Origin: Bacteroidota bacterium
GTDB lineage: Bacteria > Bacteroidota > Bacteroidia > Bacteroidales > Cfx3-03
NCBI GenBank assembly: GCA_013390605.1
Contig: JACAUB010000001.1
Coordinates: forward strand, 3,763,897 to 3,827,896
Length of the DNA stretch: 64,000 nt
Reading direction: 5' to 3'
Shown here: positions 17,669 to 26,700 of the stretch, in pieces
How the letters are laid out: the number at the start of each line of letters is the position of its first letter
Numbering within the stretch: position 1 is the stretch's first letter
The notes under the pieces: generated by a model
The model's database searches: none
What the model was told of the DNA's origin: nothing
The model's input: only the letters and a program-made list of their open reading frames with translations
Program-made: the position numbers and the translations under genes

Positions 17669-18187
17669 ATAGTAGTAATTCTATTAAAAAAACTTAACCT
17701 CAACTAAAATAAATTCCTTTAGTATTCTGAAATTCTAATAATCCTAGGGCTTTTGTTTACACAATAATACAACTGAAAAATACTAAAATCAAGCAAAATC
17801 ATACTTATTGTATGAACCCCCCTCTTTTCAGGACGAATCCCCCCCTTTTTCAGGATGAACTGATAATTCAGTATTTGTAAAAAGCCTCTACTGTTACGAA
17901 ATTCTACTTTAATTGACTCTATTTTAGAAAAGAAAAATTCATTTTCTGAGATATACTTTCAGCAAATAAATTATAATCATGTTTAAAAATAGTGCAGATA
18001 ATAAACGAGAGCTTCTTAATTGCAACAGCTTGTGCAGATTTGTATCTGGTGCATTTTATATGAGATTCGCAATCTAAGCAGAATACTGAAAATGAAGATT
18101 CAAAAAATTTAATATAGGGTAATAAAACTTTCGAAGTAAAATGCCGTTATCTTTATATTAATCACAACTTAAAAACATTTTTGAACT
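17669..18187. other. Divergent intergenic region with direct repeats
   Basis: A 519-bp gap between the nuclease-like gene (minus) and the DUF4337 gene (plus). It contains the helically phased direct repeats at 17810-17859. The remainder is AT-rich with no recognisable gene or RNA. Confidence 0.5.
17810..17859. promoter_or_regulatory. Three helically phased direct repeats (putative operator)
   Basis: GTATGAA (17810), GGACGAA (17831) and GGATGAA (17853) are spaced 21 and 22 bp apart. Between them lie near-identical spacers made of a C6 or C7 run followed by CTTTTCAG or TTTTTCAG. Spacing of two helical turns is what a protein binding one face of DNA as a direct-repeat dimer (for example a LytTR-type regulator) would require. 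The site lies upstream of both divergent genes. Confidence 0.5.
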
Positions 18188-18727
18188 ATGGCTGATGACA
18201 AAAAAGAAAAATGGACAAATTACCTTGCCATCACAACGGTATTAATTGCAGTATGTGCAACTTTATCAACATTTAAGGGTGGAGGGTATAGCACAAAATC
18301 ATTGATGAATCAATCGCTGGCATCCGATCAATGGGCCTACTACCAATCAAAAGGAATCAAGAGCTATGTTTTTGAAGCACAGCTAGATAATATAACCTTT
18401 CAAAAAAGCATCTTAGACCAATCCGGAAAAGGAAAAATAGTTCAGAACCAGTATCAAGGCCAAATTGATTTACTCAATAAAAAGATTACCAAATATAACG
18501 ACGAGAAAAAGGAGATTAAAAAGAAGGCAGAAAACTTTGAAAAAGTGAGAGATGATTGCAAAGTGCATTCCAGTGCCTTTGGGATTGCTGTTATCTTTCT
18601 TCAGGTCTCTATTCTGCTTTCATCTATCTCTGCCTTAACGAAACGCAAATACATTTGGATAATTAGTCTCTTTGTTGGAGCAGCAGGTATTGTTTACTTC
18701 TTTGATGGCTTCTTTCTGTTTTTTTAA
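18188..18727 (+). CDS. DUF4337 family membrane protein
   Basis: A 179-residue protein of the DUF4337 type. A membrane helix lies at about residues 12-28, followed by the family-typical SDQWAYYQSKGIKSY (about 46-60). A charged, Lys-rich coiled-coil-like segment spans about 85-122, and two helices lie at about 130-150 and 155-178. Function unknown for the family; it is usually a small stand-alone inner-membrane protein. It is convergent with the DUF2339 gene, with no obvious terminator between them. Confidence 0.78.
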   Translation: MADDKKEKWTNYLAITTVLIAVCATLSTFKGGGYSTKSLMNQSLASDQWAYYQSKGIKSYVFEAQLDNITFQKSILDQSGKGKIVQNQYQGQIDLLNKKITKYNDEKKEIKKKAENFEKVRDDCKVHSSAFGIAVIFLQVSILLSSISALTKRKYIWIISLFVGAAGIVYFFDGFFLFF

Positions 18728-18787
18728 AAGAGCTTTTATTCACTACAATCATTAGTCGTTCTGACATATTTTATTGGGATGTTGCTG

Positions 18788-21205
18788 TTATTCATTAGCA
18801 TCATCCCAAATAACCTGTTTGTATTTATTATACAGAAATGAAATGACTAACAAAAGAATGCCGAGGGTAACAAAGACAATCGTCCTGGCAATAGTCCCCA
18901 TATCCCGTAAATCGTAAAAGAATAGTTTTAATAACGTGGCACTAAATAAAATGATAGCACCAATTCTAAGTTGCTGCTGTTTCTTCCAGATGCCTAGTAT
19001 AATAAGCATGAGTGCATAACCGCCCCAAAGCAAACTCAGCCCCAGTTTATACGATTGATCACCCTTAGCGAAGTCGATCCATGTGATCAATTCACTACTC
19101 AAAATCCATAGCGCAACAGTGTGCATAATAAGACTATAGGCTTTATCTAGTTTGATATCAATAAAATCCTGGCGAACATACTGATGACTGAAGATCAACA
19201 TGGGCAAAACAAATAGATAAGAGACGTACCTAAAGTTAAAATTAAAGGCACCTGGATGATAAATATCTGTTGCTAGCTGATTTAAAAAACTATCCCGGAG
19301 TTCACTCAAAGAAAAAAGTCCTTGCGTTAAAAACAATACCAACACTATTAGATTAGCTTCCAAATTTACATATCCCAATAACCTGTTCTTCAAAAATTTA
19401 ATATTCACCATTGATAACACAACAAAGAAAAAGAGACTGTAATTAATAAGCCAAACGATTTTAAATTGTGTCAAGTCAAGGTAATGCTTCAAATTTAATT
19501 CATTTTCTACAGTTCCTCTATATACACCACCTATCTCTGCGATTAACTGATTACAATAGGCTTTGATTTCGAACCAAAACATAAAGTAAAGCACTATCAA
19601 CAAAAATCCCGGAATCAACAGCTGTAACGTTTTATAAAGCAATCCCTTTGTTTTTATTGTTGAGGGACAACCTGCTTTTCGATTCACAAGATTAATAAAG
19701 GCAAATACCATAACAAAAAGGAGAGATGTTATGAAATAGATATTTGCAATTGGAGTAATATACAGATGCATCTTAAGGATATGAATATCAGAATACCCTT
19801 TATCCCAAACCCCCAAAATACTGAACATTGCCAACACCATCAGACCCAGACTAAGTTGCTCATAAATAGATATTTGCTTTATTTGTCCAATCCAGAAAAG
19901 TATACCAGCTTCACCTACCCAGAGTAGTGTAATCCAGCTACCACTCAATTGAACAGGAACAGCTATGGTGAAAAAAGTGACTGCCAATGCTGAAATAAAA
20001 TAAAACAGATGCCACTCGGCAAGTTTCATCTTATAAATTAACCCACAAACTAATGTGTGAATCAGAGCCGTAACCACTGTAAATAGCCCAAGATACTGTT
20101 CACCCTGTGGATGCTGATTCAATAATGCATAACCTATTCCATAAAACATGAAAGAATTCGCCATTATGAGCAATATATCCCACAGGATGAACTTTTCTTT
20201 TCGTATCAGATTATACGATAAATAGGTGACGTAAAAAATAAGATAGAAGACAGTCAAAAACAAAAAGGCCTGATAAAAATGGTCGAGATCCTTATACGAT
20301 GTTGCATACCATGCTAAATAAATGATCCAAGATAAAACAAACGAGAAGTAATAAATGGGTTTCCAATACTTCTTAAAAGCCAGTACCATTATGCCCAGAT
20401 TGATAATAGACATATACGAAAACAATATCACGATTCTTCCGGATCCATCACTCAATAAAAACGGCACCCCGTAAGCCCCTACCATACCTATATGAGCTAT
20501 TACTTGCCGATCGTATTTTATGGCAGCATAAACAGTAAAAACAGTTATCAGAACCATTAGGGTGAAAGCTACATACTGCGGCATTAGCGCATAAAAACTG
20601 TAGGCTGCATAAGTAATAAAATAGAATATCGCCATTGCCCCGCTCATCAATACAGCACTGAAGTTCTGATACTCCTTTGTCAACCTGATAGCGAAGCCAA
20701 GTAAAACAAAGCCTACCAGATAACTTAATAAAATACGAGTTAACGGACTGATTAATTGATGGTCTATCGCATATTTAGCACCAATGGCAACACCAATAAT
20801 TGTAATGAGTATCCCAATCTTATTGATAAGGTTCTCACCAATGAACTTCTCTATTTCAGATGATCGATGTGCTTTTTCTTTATTCAATGCAGCATAATAA
20901 GCTTGTTGCTTTTCAGAAAAAGATAGATAGGCAGGATCAGGTTTAATGCTTTTATTGTCTGGGGTATTAACCTGATGCATTTTAGGGGTTACCGGAAGAG
21001 ATTCTTCAACCAGGGGCTCTGCTTTTTCAACAGTAACAGCTTCATATACCTGCGTAAGTTCCTTAACCGGTATAGATACTAACTGTTTAATATTCTCTAT
21101 CTCTACACGTAGTTCAGATGTCTCCTGCTCAATAATAGTTTGCTTTTCAAGAAGCATATTTAACTTCTTCAGCATCTCATTTTCAGTGATCTGATTCTCG
21201 CTCAT
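18788..21205 (-). CDS. DUF2339 large polytopic membrane protein
   Basis: An 805-residue protein. Residues 1-50 form a coiled coil (MLKKLNMLLEKQTIIEQE...), then a Pro/Glu-rich linker precedes FIGENLINKIGILITIIGV (about 125-143), the start of the DUF2339 membrane domain. The remainder contains more than twenty hydrophobic helices. DUF2339 proteins are widespread inner-membrane proteins, sometimes linked to envelope or glycan metabolism by context, but no biochemical function is established. The length is within the usual family range. The gene is 96 bp upstream of the end of czcD's coding region on the same strand; co-transcription is possible but not shown. Confidence 0.82.
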   Translation of the reverse strand: MSENQITENEMLKKLNMLLEKQTIIEQETSELRVEIENIKQLVSIPVKELTQVYEAVTVEKAEPLVEESLPVTPKMHQVNTPDNKSIKPDPAYLSFSEKQQAYYAALNKEKAHRSSEIEKFIGENLINKIGILITIIGVAIGAKYAIDHQLISPLTRILLSYLVGFVLLGFAIRLTKEYQNFSAVLMSGAMAIFYFITYAAYSFYALMPQYVAFTLMVLITVFTVYAAIKYDRQVIAHIGMVGAYGVPFLLSDGSGRIVILFSYMSIINLGIMVLAFKKYWKPIYYFSFVLSWIIYLAWYATSYKDLDHFYQAFLFLTVFYLIFYVTYLSYNLIRKEKFILWDILLIMANSFMFYGIGYALLNQHPQGEQYLGLFTVVTALIHTLVCGLIYKMKLAEWHLFYFISALAVTFFTIAVPVQLSGSWITLLWVGEAGILFWIGQIKQISIYEQLSLGLMVLAMFSILGVWDKGYSDIHILKMHLYITPIANIYFITSLLFVMVFAFINLVNRKAGCPSTIKTKGLLYKTLQLLIPGFLLIVLYFMFWFEIKAYCNQLIAEIGGVYRGTVENELNLKHYLDLTQFKIVWLINYSLFFFVVLSMVNIKFLKNRLLGYVNLEANLIVLVLFLTQGLFSLSELRDSFLNQLATDIYHPGAFNFNFRYVSYLFVLPMLIFSHQYVRQDFIDIKLDKAYSLIMHTVALWILSSELITWIDFAKGDQSYKLGLSLLWGGYALMLIILGIWKKQQQLRIGAIILFSATLLKLFFYDLRDMGTIARTIVFVTLGILLLVISFLYNKYKQVIWDDANE

Positions 21206-21301
21206 AGCTAAATGATTTTAAATAAGCAACTGATATCGACAGGTATTCTCTTTCACCAAATATAATATATATTTCAGTTTGGTTAACCTGAAAGAAAAGA
21301 T

Positions 21302-22210
21302 TCAATTACAAGCCCCAACACATTTATCACTACCCGATTTATCCATTTGAATCGTGCTATGTTCTATACCAAACCGATCGTGTAATCCATTGATTACCTG
21401 ATTTAATAATTCATCACCTGCAGAATCAGCTACAACGAGATGAGCAGTAAGGGCTACCTCTGTCGTACTAAGCCCCCACACATGCAAGTCGTGAATAGAT
21501 TCTACACCCGGTTGTCCTAACAGGAAAGCATGTACCTTATCAAGTGATATTTGTTTAGGAACACCATCAAGGGCTAGGTTTACAGCTTCTATCAGCAAAT
21601 TAAAAGAGCTATAGCTAATAACAATCACAATCAGAATACTTGCCACAGAATCCACCCAATAGTAGTTGGTATAAAGTATAATAATACCAGCTAAAACAAC
21701 TCCTGCCGAAACTAAAGCATCGGCCACAAAATGAAGGAAGGTGCTCTTAATATTAATGTCGTGCCCCTTATCTTTCACAAATAACCAGGCAGTAAATCCG
21801 TTAATAAGAATTCCAATAGTAGCAACAATAATTACGTTACTGCTATAAATGTTAACCGATGCTTTCACCCTGTTGATAGCCTCCCAAGCAATTAATACAG
21901 CAGCCAACAAGATAATCAACGTATTAAAGAGTGCGATCAAAATGGTCGACCGCTTTAGTCCATATGTGAATTTGTAGGTTGGCTTCTTCTTAGCCAAATA
22001 AATAGCTATCCAAGAAAATATCAGGGCGATTACATCACCAAAATTATGTCCTGCATCAGCAAGAAGCGCTAATGAATTAGACAAATAGCCATAAATAACC
22101 TCTGTAATAATAAAACCAATATTAATAATAATACCAATCTTAAAGGCTCTGCCAAGATCATTTTCGTGATGATGATCATGATGATGGTGGTGGTGATGGT
22201 GATGATTCAT
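21302..22210 (-). CDS. czcD: Cation diffusion facilitator (Zn/Co/Cd exporter) with poly-His N terminus
   Basis: 302 residues from the ATG at 22210. An in-frame ATG at 22246 is rejected because it lies inside a terminator-like stem. The N terminus is naturally His-rich (nine consecutive His, Asp, then three His), a typical metal-binding region. Six transmembrane helices follow, with the two HxxxD zinc-site motifs ADAGHNFGD and FLHFVADA. A cytoplasmic domain follows (GVESIHDLHVWGLSTTEVALTAH), and the protein ends in a Cys-containing tail. CDF proteins exchange cytoplasmic Zn2+ and related ions for protons. It is the last gene of the metal-efflux locus, downstream of czcBA. Confidence 0.88.
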   Translation of the reverse strand: MNHHHHHHHHHDHHHENDLGRAFKIGIIINIGFIITEVIYGYLSNSLALLADAGHNFGDVIALIFSWIAIYLAKKKPTYKFTYGLKRSTILIALFNTLIILLAAVLIAWEAINRVKASVNIYSSNVIIVATIGILINGFTAWLFVKDKGHDINIKSTFLHFVADALVSAGVVLAGIIILYTNYYWVDSVASILIVIVISYSSFNLLIEAVNLALDGVPKQISLDKVHAFLLGQPGVESIHDLHVWGLSTTEVALTAHLVVADSAGDELLNQVINGLHDRFGIEHSTIQMDKSGSDKCVGACN

Positions 22211-22231
22211 TCTTTTAAAAGTTGAAGTTAA

Positions 22232-22266
22232 AAAGAGACCAATCATAGTAACAGATTAGTCTCTTT
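22232..22266 (-). terminator. Terminator-like hairpin directly upstream of czcD
   Basis: On the minus strand AAAGAGACTAATC pairs with GATTGGTCTCTTT over 13 bp (one T-G pair) and is followed by T5. It lies between czcB and czcD and ends only about 21 bp before the czcD ATG, so it could stop czcBA transcription or act as an attenuator of czcD. Confidence 0.7.
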
Positions 22267-22431
22267 CGTGTTTTATTTCATCCGTAATTAATTTTCAGAT
22301 TAAGGCATGATGAAACTCGCACATTAAAATTGTATCAATATTTGAGTTTGCAAAACATGCTCGTTTCATTATGTGAATGATCAAAAAAGAAGTGTGATAT
22401 AAAAACCAAAGGTCGTAATTATATCAATCTA

Positions 22432-23709
22432 CTAACAACTCATATCGCCTGCATTTTTCTTGCCGGTTAAAATAGTATAAGCTCCTTTTATAACCACTTT
22501 GCTTTTTGTCTTATCAAAATTAACAGGCAGAACAACTTCAGAATATCCATTGTCAGTTACACCACGTTTTACCTGAAGCATCTTGTATTCAGTAACCTTC
22601 TTGCCTTTTTCTGTCTTAACCCGATCATAAATAAAGATATAGTCTTTCCCATCATATTGAACAATAGCTTCCGAAGGTAAGGCCGTGACCATATTATCTG
22701 ATGTCTCGACATTGGCAGTGACGTAGATTCCTGGAATCAATCGGGTAGATGGATTACTAATATGACCATATACTTTTACCGTTTTATCAGTATTAAGGAT
22801 TTTTCCTACCTGATATATTTTAGCCATGTATTGATCTTTTCCTTCATCAGACAATCCAAACCGCAACTGTTGCCCAATAGATATTTCATGAATATCTTTC
22901 TCAAAAACAGTCAGTTCAACCGTCAGATGTGAGGTATTCATAATTTCAAAAAGTACATCGGTTGGGGATACATACTTCCCAATATTTATATTTACCTGTT
23001 TGACATAACCATCAATAGGCGAGAAAATCGGAATGGCACGTAGAATCTTATTCTCTGAGATGCTCTTCGGATCAATTCCAATGATAGCTAATTTCTGTGT
23101 CAATGCACTTACTTTAGTCTTCAACTGTTTATACTCCGAAGTAATCTGTTGAAAATTTTTCACCGACGAAATCTTCTCTTTATTTAGATCTTTCTGTCGA
23201 TTATAATCAGCCTCAATATATTCAAGTTGACTACGACTTTCAAGAAAACTCTGCTGTAACTCAATAAATTCAGGATTTTCAATCATTGCCAGTACCTGAT
23301 TTTTCTTCACAGCACTTCCCTGCAGCAGACTGGTACTTTTGATAAACCCACCTAACGGAGCACTAATCGTCGCAATATTCTGGGGTGGTGTAGAGATCAT
23401 CCCGTTAATTTTGATCAGGTTGCTAAGTGTACGCATCTCTACACTGCCCATCACTATTCCAGCCATTTTGGCCTGATCGGCAGTAAGTTCAGCAACATCA
23501 TTGGCAAGTACCTCTTTCTCCTCCTTTGCCGTTTCACTGTCAGTTCGGTTACCGCACGAACTCAATATAAAAGAACATACCAGCATGCTTCCAAAAAGCA
23601 GTATTGCCAATTTCAATCTTAAGTAACGGGCTAAAAAATAGAGGGATGATACAAAATGCTGTCCCAAGCCTGAAAGTATTTTATTAGATGATGAATAGTT
23701 TCGGTTCAT
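22432..23709 (-). CDS. czcB: RND efflux periplasmic adaptor (CzcB/CusB type), lipoprotein
   Basis: 425 residues from the ATG at 23709, which gives a 13-bp gap after czcA; the longer frame would overlap it by 35 bp. A membrane segment ends in the lipobox ILSSC (Cys52). The adaptor follows: a barrel-sandwich half-motif at ISAPLGGFIKSTSLLQGS, a long coiled-coil hairpin (about 160-225), the second half at PIFSPIDGYVKQVNINIGK, then a beta-barrel and membrane-proximal domain (LIPGIYVTANVE). It joins the inner-membrane pump to the outer-membrane channel in the periplasm. The substrate is probably a divalent heavy metal, as for its neighbours. Confidence 0.88.
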   Translation of the reverse strand: MNRNYSSSNKILSGLGQHFVSSLYFLARYLRLKLAILLFGSMLVCSFILSSCGNRTDSETAKEEKEVLANDVAELTADQAKMAGIVMGSVEMRTLSNLIKINGMISTPPQNIATISAPLGGFIKSTSLLQGSAVKKNQVLAMIENPEFIELQQSFLESRSQLEYIEADYNRQKDLNKEKISSVKNFQQITSEYKQLKTKVSALTQKLAIIGIDPKSISENKILRAIPIFSPIDGYVKQVNINIGKYVSPTDVLFEIMNTSHLTVELTVFEKDIHEISIGQQLRFGLSDEGKDQYMAKIYQVGKILNTDKTVKVYGHISNPSTRLIPGIYVTANVETSDNMVTALPSEAIVQYDGKDYIFIYDRVKTEKGKKVTEYKMLQVKRGVTDNGYSEVVLPVNFDKTKSKVVIKGAYTILTGKKNAGDMSC

Positions 23710-23722
23710 GATTTCTTTGATA

Positions 23723-26700
23723 TTAATTGTTTTTTCCAAGGATGGTTTCGATGGCAATAATTGACTGATTATAATGATGCAACACTTCCAGATAATTTGC
23801 TTTAATCTGGATAGCTCTATTCAGACTCTGGATATAATCGCTGTAATCTAACGCTCCTGATTTATAACTAGCAGTGGCTTGATTGATAATAAGCAAAGCC
23901 TGTGGATTGGCAGACTGCTCATAATAATTCAAACTACTTTCATCTTTCAGATATTCACCCTTAGCTCGCTCCAACTGATTGATCAACTCCTGCCTGGTAG
24001 CAGCTGCGTCAGTTTGTGTCTTCAGCTTATTGAGACCAGCAGCTTTAATCCGCGCAGCCTGTGGACCAAACCAAACAGGAATGGCAATACCGGCCTGAAT
24101 CCCTGTAAATCGATCACTAGCCGTATAAGTTCTAGCGATCCCGTTTTCATTCTGTTCACCTTTTATCGACTGATTAAAATAACCAATTTTTATATCCGGC
24201 ATCAACTTCGATTTCTCCAACTTGGTTTCTATAGCAGCTACCTCCACTTTTTGCTGTTCTAATGCCAGTGACGGATTATTTAACAAAGCTGTTTGGATGG
24301 ATATTGTATGATTAACAGTATTTTTTCTAGTTGCCTCGAACCATGCCTTATCATTATTGACACCGTAGAAAGCAGCGTTCTTAAGTCGATAATCAATATC
24401 CAACTGACTAAAACGGATACGTATTAATACGGTATCTGCAATTACAATAGGCTGTGTACTATTCAAGATATGTTGAAGCACGATTGTGGTTGTCTCAATA
24501 TCCGCAAGATTCTGTCTGACAGCATTTCTTATCTCATCACGTTGAGATTCAGCTGTAATCTTCTCAAGTAGATTAGTCTCACCCGCAGCTTCTCTTTTAG
24601 TAGCAGCAGAAGTAAAAGCAGTGAGAATACTATCCTGATAACAAAGCAACCGATGTCGTGAATGCAAATAAACAAGCTGATTATAAGTCATCTTCACAGC
24701 ATTAATAACTTCATTCTTTGTAACAGCCAAGCCCAATTCACTGGTTTTGATAGCAGCTTGAGCTAGTTTTGATTGATTTGCATAGACAGTTGGAAATGAA
24801 AATGATTGAGAAATCGAAATATTATTATCCTTCTGAGAAGAGTTTAGTTGACCGAATTCAAAGTCAACAGCAGTTTTTTCGATATTCCATGCGGCATGCT
24901 TCAATACACGTTGTATTTCAACCTGGTAAGCAGCCGATTTAATCAAATTGCTGCTATCATTTACTTGCTGTATGGCTTGCTGTAAAGTAAGTATGCGCGG
25001 ATGATCACTAGACCCATTGAATCGTTGTTGTGCCAAAGCATCTTCACTGAACAGGCCTCCAATTAACCCAACCAACAATACAATCGATAAGATGGGAGGG
25101 ACTAGACCTCCTTTTCTTTGTTCTGATTGACTTTCTGAAGGAAGAACAGAATTATCATCCGATTCTTCTTCATCTCTTCTTCTTGAAAAGAGAATGTACA
25201 GAACAGGAAGCACAACCAATGTTAGCAGTGTTGAAGTGAGGAGACCGCCTATTACAACTGTTGCCAAAGGCTTCTGTACTTCAGCACCTGCAGAACTTGA
25301 AAGCGCCATCGGAAGGAAACCCAACGATGCAACAGCAGCCGTAATTATAACCGGACGAAGTCGCGTGTGCAACCCTTTTCGGACCCTTTCCTCGGGGTCT
25401 TTTATCTTTTCTTCCTTCTCTAGTCGGTTAAATTCTGCAATGAGCACAATACCATTTAACACTGCTACTCCAAAGAGAGCAATAAAACCAACACCTGCAG
25501 AAATACTAAAATGCATACCCCGTATCCATAGTGCAAACACCCCTCCAACAGCTGCCAATGGCACAGCAGAATAGATCAATAGTGACTGTCGAACTGAATG
25601 AAAGGTAAAAAATAACAGCACAAAGATGAGCAACAGTGCAACCGGTACTGCCACAGCCAAACGTTCCTTTGCTGCTACCAGATTTTCGAACTGCCCTCCA
25701 TAAGTTATATAATAGCCCGCAGGTAGTTTAAGTGACTTCTCAATCTTTTTTTGCACCTCATCTACAACCGACTGTACATCCCGTCCACGAACATTAAATC
25801 CAATAGTGATGCGGCGTTTGGTATCTTCACGCGATATCTGAGCAGGTCCCTCTTTAATCTCAATAGATGCCAACTGATCCAAACTAATCTGACCACCCGA
25901 AGGTAATGGGATAAAGATATTCTTTACATTATCAAGGTTCTTTCGAAACTCATCCTCCAGTCGTACAACCAGATCAAAACGCTTCTCTTCTTCAAAGATC
26001 ACCCCTGCTGTAGTACCTGCAAATGCTGTTCGAAGTACCCGATTGATCTCTGAGATATTTAAGCCGTATTGTGCAATCCGATCGCGATTGTAAGTTATCT
26101 GAATCTGTGGCAAACCTGTAACCTTTTCTACATTGATATCTTCAATGCCTTTAATTTGCTTAATCACCTTCTCCACCTTATCTGCATTCGAAGCCAACAG
26201 CTCCAGATTGTCACCAAAAATCTTAACGGCAACATCTTGTTTAGAACCTGTCATCAGCTCATTAAAACGCATCTGTATCGGTTGTTGAAATTCAAATTTA
26301 ACACCAGCGAGCACAGAGAGCTTCTCTTCCATTTTCACCATCATCTCTTCGCGTGTCTTTGCAGAGGTCCATTCACTTTTAGGTTTCATGGTGATGATAT
26401 AGTCACCAGTTTCCATGGGGGTTGGATCAGTAGGAATCTCTCCGGCACCAATTTTACAGATAACCTGCTTCACCTCCGGGAAGTTATCAACCAATATTTT
26501 ATTGGCTTTCTCAACCGTTTCAATGGTATTGGATAGCGAGCTTCCCTGCAGCGTTATGATTCCGGCAGCCAGATCACCTTCTTCCAGATCAGGAATGAAT
26601 TCGCCGCCTAATCTCATAAATACTAATACTGAAGATATTAATAACAATATAGAAAGCCCAACGATCAATCCTTTCCTTCGTAAAGAGAAGTCAAGAATTG

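Noticed and set aside
22210..22246. Upstream ATG of czcD at 22246
   Set aside because: It lies inside the right arm of a terminator-like stem and adds residues without family similarity; the His-rich start at 22210 is preferred.
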